From Novosphingobium sp. FKTRR1 (GTDB taxonomy: Bacteria; Pseudomonadota; Alphaproteobacteria; Sphingomonadales; Sphingomonadaceae), in assembly GCF_020404405.1 (NCBI RefSeq), contig NZ_JAIZDA010000009.1, positions 62,001-126,000 of the forward strand: DNA of 64,000 nt, in the 5' to 3' direction. The first letter of the stretch is position 1; each line of letters starts with the position of its first letter. Shown here piece after piece: positions 28,138 through 36,842 of the stretch. The position numbers and the translations under genes are program-made. A model generated the notes under the pieces. The model did not search any database and had not been told where the DNA came from. It saw only the letters and a list, made by a program, of their open reading frames with translations.

Positions 28138-28962
28138 ATGAAGCGCTTGATCCCCCCAACCTCATTGTTGACATTCGCGCTGCTGGCGCTCGGCCTTGCC
28201 GTCACCCCCGGACAGGCCCAGCCCACCGGACGGTCCGGGCGCGACGCCGCAGGCAGCACGATCACCCCGGCAGGCAATCCCAGCGCGTTGATTGCGGCAG
28301 AAATCGCCTTTGCCCGCGCCGCTCAGGACAGGGGCCAATGGACCGCGTTCGATGCCTTTGCAGCCGAAGAAGCACAACTGTTCGTGCCGCAACGGACGCT
28401 GGCCAAGCCATGGCTGCGCAAACAGGCCAATCCGGCGCAGGCGGTGAAATGGCAGGTCCAGCAGGCATGGATCAGTTGTGATGGTACCGCTGGGGTCACG
28501 TTCGGGGCTTACCAGGGTGCAGGGGACGCAAACGGCTGGTTTTCGACCGTTTGGCAGCGCCAGCGGAAGAAGGGCAATTACCTGTGGCTGCTTGATCAGG
28601 GCGACGCTCTGTCCACGCCGCTGCCTTCAGTCGACTGGATCGAGGGCAAAGTCGCCGATTGCCCGCCACGTCATCATGCGCAAATGCCGGATGAGAGCGC
28701 GCAACCGCCCGCTCGCAAGGCCGCTGGCGGCAAAAGCCCCCCGCCGCCATTGCCGCCGTTGCCCGGACCGGTTCCGGCGGCTCAGGCAGTAGCTGGTGCC
28801 GACACCAGCGATGGCCGGTCCGACGACGGCTCGCTGGTCTGGCGCACGTCCGTCGCCGCCGATGGCGCGCGCGATACCCACGTCTGGTTGTGGAAGGACG
28901 GCACGATGAGCGAAGTGCTCCACCGCACGGCCGCAGCACCCAACCCCGCGCACGGAGGCTGA
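28138..28962 (+). CDS. Secreted protein of unknown function, proline-rich linker
   Basis: The 274-residue protein has a signal peptide ending near AQA (about residue 28). Residues 45-165 form a domain beginning with ALIAAEIAFARAAQDRGQWTAFDAF, which is NTF2-like in pattern and resembles start regions of sphingomonad periplasmic proteins. A Pro-rich linker (PPPPLPPLPGP) follows, then a C-terminal patch DTHVWLWKDGTMSEVLH. It is 53 bases after folD and one base before marC, probably one transcript. Confidence 0.65.
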   Translation: MKRLIPPTSLLTFALLALGLAVTPGQAQPTGRSGRDAAGSTITPAGNPSALIAAEIAFARAAQDRGQWTAFDAFAAEEAQLFVPQRTLAKPWLRKQANPAQAVKWQVQQAWISCDGTAGVTFGAYQGAGDANGWFSTVWQRQRKKGNYLWLLDQGDALSTPLPSVDWIEGKVADCPPRHHAQMPDESAQPPARKAAGGKSPPPPLPPLPGPVPAAQAVAGADTSDGRSDDGSLVWRTSVAADGARDTHVWLWKDGTMSEVLHRTAAAPNPAHGG

Positions 28963-28963
28963 G

Positions 28964-29584
28964 ATGCTCCCCTTGTTCCTCTCCGCCTTCGTCACGCTGT
29001 TTCTGGTGATCGACCCGCCCGGTTGCGCGCCGATCTATGCCGGGTTGACCGCCAATGCCTCGTCACGGCAGGCTTTCGTCATGGCCTTGCGCGCCTGCCT
29101 GATCGCAACCGGCATTCTGGTGGTGTTCGCGCTGTTCGGCGAGGACATCCTGGGGGCACTGCACATCGAACTCGACAGCTTCCGCATCGCAGGCGGGATC
29201 ATGCTGTTCCTCATTGCGCTCGACATGGTGTTCGAAAAGCGCACCGAGCGGCGTGAGGAGCGCGCCGAAAAGGTCAAGTCTGCCCAGCCGCATGTCGAGG
29301 ACGTGTCGGTGTTCCCGATGGCCATGCCGATGCTGGCCGGACCGGGGTCGATCGCCTCGATCATGCTGCTGACCGCCCGCGCTCGCGGAACGCCCGAAAC
29401 GCTGGTGGTACTGGCTGCGCTGGGTTCGGTGATGGTGCTGTGCTTTGCCGCCTTGGTCGCTGCCCGCCCGATCATCCGCGTACTCGGCTCGCAAGTCGAA
29501 GCGGTACTCACCCGCCTGCTCGGCGTACTGCTTGCAGCGCTGGCCGCGCAATTCGTGATCGACGGGATCCAGAGCCAGTTCTAG
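28964..29584 (+). CDS. MarC family integral membrane protein
   Basis: The 206-residue protein has six hydrophobic helices and the MarC features FLVIDPPGCAPIYAGLT at the start and FPMAMPMLAGPGSIASIMLL in the middle. MarC family members are of unknown function, and the original link to antibiotic resistance has been withdrawn for E. coli MarC. The start codon follows the upstream stop by one base, so the two genes are translationally linked. Confidence 0.88.
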   Translation: MLPLFLSAFVTLFLVIDPPGCAPIYAGLTANASSRQAFVMALRACLIATGILVVFALFGEDILGALHIELDSFRIAGGIMLFLIALDMVFEKRTERREERAEKVKSAQPHVEDVSVFPMAMPMLAGPGSIASIMLLTARARGTPETLVVLAALGSVMVLCFAALVAARPIIRVLGSQVEAVLTRLLGVLLAALAAQFVIDGIQSQF

Positions 29585-29595
29585 GCGGCGCACTG

Positions 29596-30222
29596 CTACT
29601 GCAAAGTCACGCGCCCGTCGTCATTGTCGCGGCGGCGGAAGAACTGCATCAGTTGCACCAGCAATTCGCAGCGCGCGTGAAGTCCGTCCGCTTCAAGCAG
29701 CGCCTGCTTGGCGGCGGCATCGAACGGGGCGATCTGGGACACACCGTTGATCAGCGCCACGTCATCCAGCCGGGTGACCGACTCCCAGTCGACCGCGTAA
29801 CCCTGTGCCGTGGCAAAGGCCCGCGCTTCCCGCTCGAACGAGGCGCGCTCGATCGCGCTCAACGAGGCATCGGCATCCTCGGCCAGCAATTCTGCCTCGA
29901 CCTGGCGGAACGGCGTGGTTACGTCGAGTTCTCGAACGATGCGGAACCGCGAGACACCTTGCAGGATCACGTTGTAGCGTCCGTCCTCCAGCGCCTCGAC
30001 ATCGCCGATCTTGCCGACGCAGCCGATGCGGAACAGCGGCGCACCTTCGCCCGGAGCTTGCGGCTGGATCATCGCGATGCGGCGGTCGCGCGCCAGCGAA
30101 TCGGACACCATTGCGCGATAGCGCGGCTCGAAGATGCGCAGCGGCAGTTGCAGGCCGGGAAACAGCAGTGCCCCGGCCAAGGGGAAGATCGAAAGTCTCA
30201 CGGTCCCGTCGGTTCCGCCCAT
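29596..30222 (-). CDS. Lon substrate-binding (LON N-terminal) domain protein
   Basis: The 208-residue soluble protein consists of the Lon N-terminal domain alone (SIFPLAGALLFPGLQLPLRIFEPRYRAMV, then GCVGKIGDVEALEDGRYNVILQG), without the ATPase and protease domains. Stand-alone versions occur widely in alphaproteobacteria and their role is unclear. It follows the thioredoxin-TPR gene with five bases between stop and start, so the pair is an operon, suggesting work in protein quality control. Confidence 0.88.
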   Translation of the reverse strand: MGGTDGTVRLSIFPLAGALLFPGLQLPLRIFEPRYRAMVSDSLARDRRIAMIQPQAPGEGAPLFRIGCVGKIGDVEALEDGRYNVILQGVSRFRIVRELDVTTPFRQVEAELLAEDADASLSAIERASFEREARAFATAQGYAVDWESVTRLDDVALINGVSQIAPFDAAAKQALLEADGLHARCELLVQLMQFFRRRDNDDGRVTLQ

Positions 30223-30227
30223 CAGCC

Positions 30228-31136
30228 TTATCCGAACAGCACGGTGGAAAGCTTGCGGCGGGTGGCCGCGACCCACGGATCTTCCAACCCGATCGCTTCG
30301 AAGATTTGCAGCAGGCGGGTCCGCGCGGCGCCATCGTTCCACGCGCGGTCCCTGGCCACGATCGCCAGCAGTGTCGTCGCCGCCGCATCGCGATCTCCGC
30401 TGGCATAAAGGCCATTGGCCAGCGCCAGTTGCGCTTCCAGATCGTCCGGATCGGCGGCAACCGCGGCACGCAGTGCGATGAGTTCATCAGCCTCGGGTGC
30501 GTCCTCGGCCAGCGCCAGCGCTGATTTGGCCTGCGCCAGACCGGGATCATCGGCCAGCTTGGGATCGAGCGCGGCGAGTATGCCGGCCGCATCGTCCTTG
30601 TGCCCTGCCTGCAGCAGCGCGCGAATCAATCCGGCATGGGCGGGCACGTTGTCAGGCGCGATCTCGACGATCTGGGCGAAAATATCAGCAGCGCGCTCTC
30701 CGTCACCGTCGGCCAGTACTTGTTCGCCCATTGCCAGCAGCGGGGTGATGTCGGGCGCCGCAGCTTCGCCCGCCTCGACCGGAATTTGCGCCAGAATCTG
30801 GTCGAGGTACTGCTTCAACTGCGATTCGGTGCGCGCCTTGGTCAGATCGGCCACCGGCTGGCCCTGAAACATCGCGTAGACCGTGGGGATCGAGCGCACC
30901 TGAAACTGCGCGGCGATGAACTGGTCCTCGTCGACATTGATCTTGGCCAGCACCACGCCCTTGTCGGCGTATTCGGCGGCAACCTTTTCCAGCACCGGGG
31001 TGAACTGCTTGCACGGCCCGCACCATTCCGCCCAGAAGTCGAGGATGACCAGCTTGGTCATCGACGGTTCGACCACCGTCTTGCGGAAACGGTCGACCGC
31101 CTTCTGTTCGTCGAGACTGAGGCCAAGGCTTGCCAC
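30228..31136 (-). CDS. Thioredoxin-TPR protein, YbbN/CnoX-like
   Basis: The 302-residue protein has an N-terminal thioredoxin domain with an intact WCGPC active site (near residue 37) and a C-terminal TPR region from about residue 125. This is the YbbN/CnoX layout, a chaperone-redox protein that hands clients to GroEL/DnaK. In E. coli the motif is degenerate, whereas here both cysteines are present. I start at a GTG with GGAGA seven bases upstream. It is the first gene of an operon with the Lon-domain protein. Confidence 0.87.
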   Translation of the reverse strand: MASLGLSLDEQKAVDRFRKTVVEPSMTKLVILDFWAEWCGPCKQFTPVLEKVAAEYADKGVVLAKINVDEDQFIAAQFQVRSIPTVYAMFQGQPVADLTKARTESQLKQYLDQILAQIPVEAGEAAAPDITPLLAMGEQVLADGDGERAADIFAQIVEIAPDNVPAHAGLIRALLQAGHKDDAAGILAALDPKLADDPGLAQAKSALALAEDAPEADELIALRAAVAADPDDLEAQLALANGLYASGDRDAAATTLLAIVARDRAWNDGAARTRLLQIFEAIGLEDPWVAATRRKLSTVLFG

Positions 31137-31340
31137 TATGCTTCTCCGGTTGCGCGTGCGTGGCGCACCATGTGGGATTGAGCCGCCATTCGGCAAGAGC
31201 GATCCGCCTGCGGGAAGATAGTCCGACAGATAATGTGCGATTGGGGGTTGCGCACAATCCGAGTCGCCGTTATTGGCCCGCCTCACCCCAGCCGGACCGA
31301 CACTTCGGACCGGCGGCCGAAAGGCCAAAAACGCGCACGA

Positions 31341-31415
31341 GCGGGCGTAGCTCAGGGGTAGAGCACAACCTTGCCAAGGTTGGGGTCGAGGGTTCGAATC
31401 CCTTCGCCCGCTCCA
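31341..31415 (+). tRNA. tRNA-Gly(GCC)
   Basis: The 75-base gene folds as a cloverleaf: 7-bp acceptor GCGGGCG/CGCCCGC, D-arm GCTC/GAGC, anticodon stem CAACC/GGTTG with loop TTGCCAA (anticodon GCC), T-arm GAGGG/CCCTT around TTCGAAT, and an encoded CCA. It stands exactly at the change from chromosomal backbone to the conjugative element. Its 3' half is therefore the likely integration site. Confidence 0.98.
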
Positions 31416-31442
31416 GTTTTTCTTCGGAAAATCAAGAAGTTG

Positions 31443-31466
31443 AGCGATCCGCAAGGGTCGCTTTTT
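31443..31466 (+). terminator. Rho-independent terminator behind tRNA-Gly
   Basis: AGCGATCC and GGGTCGCT pair around GCAA, followed by TTTTT, 28 bases past the tRNA. If the element joins at the tRNA 3' end, this terminator belongs to the element and would insulate it from tRNA transcription. Confidence 0.7.
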
Positions 31467-31470
31467 CTGT

Positions 31471-31703
31471 TTACGCGCTCTGCAGAATCACAAAAGTAAG
31501 CAATGCGTAAGCGGTGCAACTCGCAGAAACGGCGGTGTTTGGGACGCTTCCGGCAGAGTGGGCTGATCAATTCGCTAATCTCGGGGATTTTCCGATCGAG
31601 TTCGACTACCTTAAAGTTGGGCGCGACAGCACTGATGCGGAGCGATGGGGCTGATTACGCGAACCATGAAAAACGCTTACGCGGGGCCAATTTTGTTTAC
31701 GCG
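31471..31703 (+). repeat. Repeated TTACGCG heptamers near the tRNA-Gly junction
   Basis: TTACGCG occurs at 31471, 31655, 31677 and 31697, and GCGTAA, its six-base reverse complement core, at 31505. The last three direct copies are spaced 22 and 20 bases, about two helical turns. The stretch 31416-31804 is poorer in G+C than its surroundings and holds no credible gene. Arm-type sites of the element's recombinase, or iterons, are the likely reading. Confidence 0.5.
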
Positions 31704-31804
31704 AGAATGTCGCAGGCGTTTCATGGCTAACCTTGCCCTTCGGCTTGGTCGCGCTCAATTGACAGCATTACGAAATTTCGCCTTGTATCGTTATACGCTT
31801 CCAG

Positions 31805-32548
31805 ATGGACGAGAACCTCGCACCAGCAACTGACCGGAAGATTCAAAAGCTAGTCCGAGTGCTGGGGCGGCATCTCGAAGCGAGTGAACTCGACACATTC
31901 GAGAACAAAGTTCGAGCTCATTGCTCGTTGGTGCTTCTGCTGGCGATGCGTCGGCAGAAGACGGTCATGCGGGCGCGGGGCACGGATCGTGGACACACTG
32001 CCAAAGTTCTCATTGAGGCTGCGCAAGTCATAGAGGATAGCGAGGAACGGGCCGAGTACATCCGCTATGTCGAATTGAGCGTCGCAGTCGCCGAGGCGCG
32101 CGATCGTATTAAGCAGGAGATCAGCGACGCTTTGCGCCGCATGCCGAAGCTCTCATTGCGTCAGTTCCTCGTGATGGCGGAAAAGGTCGCCTACGAGGCA
32201 ATGCCCGCCCAACGTGATCTTGGAAACGAGGGCGGCGTTGCACAGCAGGCTGCCGAACACGGGAGGCAAATTCACGAACGCAACGGGAGGGCCAATGATG
32301 TTTGGTTTGCTGTTGCCCGCGCAATCAACGAGGCATCGAGCAGCATAGGGCCACGTGATCTTGTGCGTGCCGATGCGACTGCGAAGGCTGTCCCAGCATT
32401 CCGCACCATAATGATGCTGTCCAGTCGGCTGAACTCTCTGGACTACGCGTTAGACAACGCGAGCTTCGGCGAGTTCAGCGTGGTCACCCCGCAACGCCCC
32501 GTTCAGAGTGAGAGAAGAGCGAGAAATTCCGTGACGGAGCAGGGCTGA
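31805..32548 (+). CDS. Hypothetical protein at the element's left end
   Basis: The 247-residue soluble protein is mostly helical and charged (KIQKLVRVLGRHLEASELDTFENKVRAHC, then EAARDRIKQEISDALRRM-like segments). I do not recognise a family. Codon use is less G+C-biased than the neighbouring genes, which fits acquired DNA. It is the first gene inside the presumed element and ends 37 bases before the DUF932 gene, whose leader hairpin overlaps its 3' end. Confidence 0.6.
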   Translation: MDENLAPATDRKIQKLVRVLGRHLEASELDTFENKVRAHCSLVLLLAMRRQKTVMRARGTDRGHTAKVLIEAAQVIEDSEERAEYIRYVELSVAVAEARDRIKQEISDALRRMPKLSLRQFLVMAEKVAYEAMPAQRDLGNEGGVAQQAAEHGRQIHERNGRANDVWFAVARAINEASSSIGPRDLVRADATAKAVPAFRTIMMLSSRLNSLDYALDNASFGEFSVVTPQRPVQSERRARNSVTEQG

Positions 32549-32573
32549 GAGAGAGGCTCTCGGCGCCCGTCAT
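32531..32573 (+). ncRNA. Structured leader 1, before the DUF932 gene
   Basis: GTGACGG (32531-32537) pairs with CCGTCAT (32567-32573). Inside, CTGAGAG pairs with CTCTCGG around the loop AGAGG. The same inner loop AGAGG and the same outer GTGACGG/CCGTC stem recur before the ParB-like gene, and GAGAGAGAG recurs before the helicase gene. It ends 12 bases before the start codon, so control of translation is plausible. Confidence 0.55.
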
Positions 32574-32585
32574 GGAGGTTTCCCC

Positions 32586-33779
32586 ATGAACATGCAGGTT
32601 CTCGATGCTCGCCGCGATGCGAGTGGTGGCTATAAAGTCGATGTCTCGCGGGGCGAGCGCGTAGGCCGGGTTTCGTCGGAGTGGTTCTCGCGGCCCGATG
32701 ACGAGCGATTCCTGTCGCTTGGGGATATGGCCGGTGCGGTGCGCGGCCGATCAGAGCGAAGCCGGACTCGTGTCGTCGAAACCACCCTGATCCACGTCGA
32801 GGCGAACCGGAACGATCCCGAGCGGCTTGCCCTGATCTTGCCGGGTGCCGATGCGCCAGTTACCCCGACGCATTGGAGCTTCGGCCAGCTCGCCAGCCAG
32901 GTCAGTGCGCCCGCAGCCTACTTGCGCCAGCTGCCCGCGCCGCTCGCGGCAATTAACCTGCAATACGGGCTGACCTCGCATCGGGCCGAGCAGATCAAGA
33001 CCCTCGAGACCGAAAACGGCAGGCTCGAACTGCGCGCAGTGACCGGGCCGGACTATGGCCGGATCTATGACCACGAACTGGTCGAAGCCGTGCAAAAGAT
33101 CGCTGGCAACGGAACGGGCGACACCCGCTGGAAGGTCCCCGGCGTGCTCGACTGGTCGACCGGCATCTACAACCCGCGTGTCGACATCACCCGCGACACG
33201 ACCACTCTCTATGCCTCTGACCGCGATGTGTTCCTGTTCCTGGTCGACGATCTCAACCCGATCGAAGCCGGGCGGCTATCCGATGGATCGCCCGACCTCT
33301 ACTTCCGCGGATTCTACTGCTGGAATTCCGAGGTGGGCGCCAAGACCCTCGGCATGGCGAGCTTCTACCTGCGCGCGGTCTGCCAGAACCGGAACCTCTG
33401 GGGCGTCGAACAATTCGAGGAAATCTCCATTCGGCATAGCAAATACGCCGCCAACCGCTTCGCCCATGAAGCGGCTCCTGCCCTGGAGGGGTTCGCCAAC
33501 TCTTCGCCCCTGCCTTTCGTGAACGGCATCAGGGCGGCCCGCGAACGCATCGTGGCCCGCACAGATGAAGATCGCAGCGACTTTCTGCGGGGGCGCGGAT
33601 TTTCGAAGGCGGAGACAGGCAAGATCATTGAGACCGTACTCGCCGAGGAAGGTCGCCCGCCCGAATCGATCTTCGATTTCGTCCAGGGCATCACCGCGCT
33701 GGCTCGCGACAAGTCCCACCAGGACGCCCGCCTCGACATGGAGGGCAAGGCCAAGAAGCTCCTCGACCGGGTTCACTGA
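32586..33779 (+). CDS. DUF932 domain protein (phage/plasmid-like)
   Basis: The 397-residue protein carries the DUF932 pattern of plasmid- and phage-borne proteins: YGRIYDHELVEAVQKI, then VDITRDTTTLYASDRDVFLFLVDD, and FRGFYCWNSEVGAKTLGMASFYLRAVCQNRNLWG. The biochemical role of the family is unknown, though it is a standard early gene of conjugative elements and is suspected to aid establishment. It starts five bases after a GGAGG-type site, preceded by a structured leader that it shares with the next gene. Confidence 0.85.
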   Translation: MNMQVLDARRDASGGYKVDVSRGERVGRVSSEWFSRPDDERFLSLGDMAGAVRGRSERSRTRVVETTLIHVEANRNDPERLALILPGADAPVTPTHWSFGQLASQVSAPAAYLRQLPAPLAAINLQYGLTSHRAEQIKTLETENGRLELRAVTGPDYGRIYDHELVEAVQKIAGNGTGDTRWKVPGVLDWSTGIYNPRVDITRDTTTLYASDRDVFLFLVDDLNPIEAGRLSDGSPDLYFRGFYCWNSEVGAKTLGMASFYLRAVCQNRNLWGVEQFEEISIRHSKYAANRFAHEAAPALEGFANSSPLPFVNGIRAARERIVARTDEDRSDFLRGRGFSKAETGKIIETVLAEEGRPPESIFDFVQGITALARDKSHQDARLDMEGKAKKLLDRVH

Positions 33780-33852
33780 CCCCTGCCGCGAAGACTCCGG
33801 CATACCTTGCGTTGCGCTGCCCCCTTCAGAGGAAGAGGGCGGAGCTTCGCTT

Positions 33853-33900
33853 CGTGACGGGTTGAGGTCCGAGAGAGAGGCTTTCGGGCAGCCCGTCGCG
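33853..33900 (+). ncRNA. Structured leader 2, before the ParB-like gene
   Basis: CGTGACGGG (33853-33861) pairs with CCCGTCGCG (33892-33900). Inside, CCGAGAG (33869-33875) pairs with CTTTCGG (33881-33887) around AGAGG. Compared with leader 1 the pairs change while pairing is kept and the loop is identical, which supports a real RNA structure. It ends 12 bases before the ATG. Confidence 0.6.
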
Positions 33901-33912
33901 AAAGGTAATGCC

Positions 33913-36054
33913 ATGGCAACTGCCGTCCAGAAGATCACCCTGTCGTCCTCGCGCGACATCCCCTTCAACAAACTGGTGCTCAGCCAGTCCAACGTCCGGC
34001 GTGTGAAGGCCGGGGTGTCGGTCGAGGAACTCGCAGAGTCCATCGCCAGGCGTGGTCTCATCCAGTCGCTGCACGTCAGGCCGGTGATGGACGCCGACGG
34101 CGTTGAAACCGGCATGTTCGAAGTGCCCGCCGGTGGTCGCCGCTACCGTGCGCTCGAACTCCTCGCCAAACAGAAGCGCCTTGCCCGCACCACGCCAGTG
34201 CCCTGCGTCGTCGGCGATGCCGCCAGCGACATCCTCATCGACGAAGTCTCGCTGGTCGAGAACATCGAGCGAGCGCCGCTCCATCCGCTCGACCAGTTCC
34301 GCGCGTTCCAAGCCCTGCGCGACAAGGGCATGACCGAAGAGGCCATCGCCGCAGCCTTCTTCGTCGGCGTTAATGTGGTGAAACAGCGCCTGCGGCTCGC
34401 GACTGTCGCGCCCGCCTTGCTCGAGGTCTATGCCGAAGACGGCATGACCCTCGAACAGTTGATGGCCTTCACGGTGTCCGAAGACCACTCCCGCCAGGAG
34501 CAGGTCTGGGAGGCGATCCGCGACAGCTGGCAGAAGGAGCCATGGCAGATCCGGCGCATGCTCACCGAAACCACCGTTCGGGCATCGGACAGGCGCGCGC
34601 TGTTCGTCGGTATCGATGCCTATGAGGCAGCGGGGGGCATCGTGCTGCGCGACCTCTTCCAGTCCGATGATGGCGGTTGGCTTCAGGACGTGGGCCTGCT
34701 CGACCGGCTCGTCGCTGAGAAGCTCCACACCGAGGCCGACCGGATCGCCGCCGAAGGATGGAAGTGGGTCGAGGCGAGCCTCAGCATCCCCTACGGTGTC
34801 GCGCACGGCATGCGCGAAATCACCGGCACACCGCTCGACATGACCGAGGAGGAGCAGGTCACGCGCGCCGGATTGCAGGCCGAGCTGGATCGCCTGACCG
34901 ACCAGTATGAGGACGCGGACGAACTCCCCGATGAAATCGATCAACGCCTCGGCGAGATCGAGGCCGCGTTGGAGGCACTCGACAATCGCCCCATGCGCTT
35001 CGAACCCGCCGAGATTGCGACCGCCGGGGTTTTCGTCACCATTGATACGGACGGATCGCTGATCGCGGACCGCGGTTATGTCCGCCCCGAAGACGAGGCA
35101 CCCGCCGCATCCAAACGTGACGGCGACGCTGCCGCCGAGACTGGGCACAGCAAATCGCCGATGGCCCACGCTGTTCGGCCGGTCGTCGTCACGATGGGTA
35201 GCCAGCCAGCGCCGGTCGAGGACGAAGAGGACGACGGCATCAAGCCGCTGCCCGAACGCCTGGTAACCGAACTGACCGCTCACCGCACGCTGGCATTGCG
35301 CGATGCTGTCGCCCAAAATCCGCGGATTGCGATGACGGCATTGCTCCACAAGCTCGTGTCGGACACCTTCCACCACCGCTCGATGAGCGGCGTTCTCGAG
35401 GCACAGGTTCGGCACATCTTCTTCCCGGCCCAGGCCGAAGATCTCGGTGACAGCCTGTCGGTCAAGTCGGTCGATGAGCGCAACGAGCACTGGAAAAGCC
35501 GCATCCCGGTCGATGACGCCATGCTGTGGGATTGGTTGACCGTGCTCGACGATGAGAACCGGGCGGCGCTTCTTGCCCACTGCGTGAGCTACGGCATCAA
35601 CGCGCTCTACGAGCGGCCCAATCCCTACAGTAGTTCGGGCGTGAGTGAATACGGCCTGCAATTGCGCTTCGACCAGGCCGACCGCCTCGCACGGGAAACC
35701 GGCCTCGACATGGTGCAGGTTGGATGGCGGCCGACCGTCGGCAACTATCTGGGCCGTGTCACCAAGTCGCGCATTCTGGAGGCCGTGCGCGAGGGCGCTG
35801 GCGACCGGGCTGCCCAGCTCATCGACCACATGAAGAAAGGCGACATGGCCAAGGAGGCCGAACGCCTGCTCGCGGATTCTGGCTGGCTGCCCGAGCCGCT
35901 ACGGCTCGCCGACCCCGATGAAGCCGCTGGTGCCGACCTGACCTATCAGGCGGAGGGCGAGGCAACACTGCCGGCATTCCTCACCGAGGATGGCGACGAC
36001 GACGAACAGGCGGAAAGCGAGGATGAAGACCTCACCGCCATCGCTGCCGAATGA
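33913..36054 (+). CDS. ParB/RepB/Spo0J family protein, large ICE type
   Basis: The 713-residue protein begins with a ParB N-terminal domain: IPFNKLVLSQSNVRR, then EELAESIARRGLIQSLHVRP, AGGRRYRALELL and the LVENIERAPLHPLDQFRAFQAL motif. A helix-turn-helix (AIAAAFFVGVNVVKQRLRLA) follows, then a long acidic C-terminal part of over 400 residues that chromosomal ParB lacks. Such large ParB-like proteins are typical of Tn4371-type elements. They may act in stability or regulation. No ParA partner is encoded in the window. Confidence 0.87.
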   Translation: MATAVQKITLSSSRDIPFNKLVLSQSNVRRVKAGVSVEELAESIARRGLIQSLHVRPVMDADGVETGMFEVPAGGRRYRALELLAKQKRLARTTPVPCVVGDAASDILIDEVSLVENIERAPLHPLDQFRAFQALRDKGMTEEAIAAAFFVGVNVVKQRLRLATVAPALLEVYAEDGMTLEQLMAFTVSEDHSRQEQVWEAIRDSWQKEPWQIRRMLTETTVRASDRRALFVGIDAYEAAGGIVLRDLFQSDDGGWLQDVGLLDRLVAEKLHTEADRIAAEGWKWVEASLSIPYGVAHGMREITGTPLDMTEEEQVTRAGLQAELDRLTDQYEDADELPDEIDQRLGEIEAALEALDNRPMRFEPAEIATAGVFVTIDTDGSLIADRGYVRPEDEAPAASKRDGDAAAETGHSKSPMAHAVRPVVVTMGSQPAPVEDEEDDGIKPLPERLVTELTAHRTLALRDAVAQNPRIAMTALLHKLVSDTFHHRSMSGVLEAQVRHIFFPAQAEDLGDSLSVKSVDERNEHWKSRIPVDDAMLWDWLTVLDDENRAALLAHCVSYGINALYERPNPYSSSGVSEYGLQLRFDQADRLARETGLDMVQVGWRPTVGNYLGRVTKSRILEAVREGAGDRAAQLIDHMKKGDMAKEAERLLADSGWLPEPLRLADPDEAAGADLTYQAEGEATLPAFLTEDGDDDEQAESEDEDLTAIAAE

Positions 36055-36114
36055 TCGGCCTCAAGCGGAGGGCGGGATAACCGCTCTCCGCGCCCCTTTC
36101 GAAGGAAATGCGCC

Positions 36115-36333
36115 ATGGCCGATTTGCCCATGTCGACAGGCCGCGTGGTCTTCCAGTACCTCGTGCCCGTCCATGTCGAAGTCGAAGACGGGATCGTCAC
36201 CTGCGTCACGGTGATCGACGAAACCCCGGTCCGCGATCCGATCCTCGTTGAGGGCGATGCAGAACTGCTGCCGGCAGCCGTCGCTGCTGCCGACGACGGC
36301 CAGGACTGGCCGTCATGGCAGTTTGGGTACTGA
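36115..36333 (+). CDS. Small conserved ICE protein, function unknown
   Basis: The 72-residue acidic protein (VVFQYLVPVHVEVEDGIVTCVTVIDETPV in the centre) is predicted to be a small beta-rich domain. GAAGGAAATG precedes the start at good spacing. It lies between the ParB-like gene and two further uncharacterised genes in the same direction. I do not recognise a family. Confidence 0.6.
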   Translation: MADLPMSTGRVVFQYLVPVHVEVEDGIVTCVTVIDETPVRDPILVEGDAELLPAAVAAADDGQDWPSWQFGY

Positions 36334-36362
36334 ACCCACTTCCACATTCTTCTCCACCTCAT

Positions 36363-36402
36363 CCCGGCCATCACTGCGCGACAGCGTTCGCGCGGGGCCG
36401 GG
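36363..36402 (+). ncRNA. Hairpin leader before the 36426 gene
   Basis: CCCGGCC (36363-36369) pairs with GGCCGGG (36396-36402), with GCGCG/CGCGC inside. It is followed by the small inverted repeat TTTCA/TGAAA just before the start codon. It does not share the AGAGG loop of the other leaders. Confidence 0.3.
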
Positions 36403-36425
36403 CATTTTCATCTGAAAGGCTCTCA

Positions 36426-36842
36426 ATGGCTGACTATTTCACCCATTTCTCGTGCCTGCTCGATGTCGGCACGCCTGAAAATGCCGCCCGCGCACTCGCG
36501 CTCTACAACGCCCTTTCCGAGGAAGGCGCCTCGGAGGAACCGCCGTCCGAGGGCTATCTCCTCTCGATCCAGCCCGAACATGGCGGCACCGCGCTCTGGA
36601 TGCGGGATGACGTGACCGGAGACCCGGAGCGCGTCATTCAGTTCGTGCTGCGCTGCGCCGAGCAGTTCCAGCTCACGGGACGGTGGGGGTTCCAATACGC
36701 CAACACCTGCTCGAAGCACCGCCTCGATGGATTCGGGGGCGGCGCCCATGTCCTCGATCTGGCCACCCGCGAAACCATTGCCTGGACCTATACCGACGGG
36801 TGGCTCGCATCCGTTTTGGACGGAGGCGACGGCGATGCCTGA
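36426..36842 (+). CDS. Conserved hypothetical ICE protein
   Basis: The 138-residue acidic protein (SCLLDVGTPENAARALALYNAL, then FVLRCAEQFQLTGRWGFQYANTC) has no signal peptide or membrane segment. I recall similar proteins from alphaproteobacterial elements but no function. GAAAGG stands before the ATG. Its stop overlaps the next start by eight bases, so the two are translationally coupled. Confidence 0.65.
   Translation: MADYFTHFSCLLDVGTPENAARALALYNALSEEGASEEPPSEGYLLSIQPEHGGTALWMRDDVTGDPERVIQFVLRCAEQFQLTGRWGFQYANTCSKHRLDGFGGGAHVLDLATRETIAWTYTDGWLASVLDGGDGDA

Noticed and set aside
31234..31256. TGTGCG/CGCACA inverted repeat before the thioredoxin-TPR gene
   Set aside because: Arms are only six bases with an 11-base gap, which is expected by chance in G+C-rich DNA.
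31503..31730. 75-residue frame behind tRNA-Gly
   Set aside because: It lacks a good ribosome binding site and covers the TTACGCG repeats; composition is not protein-like.
33826..35829. 667-codon minus-strand frame opposite the ParB-like gene
   Set aside because: High G+C leaves the antisense frame open; the plus strand has clear ParB motifs and a ribosome binding site.
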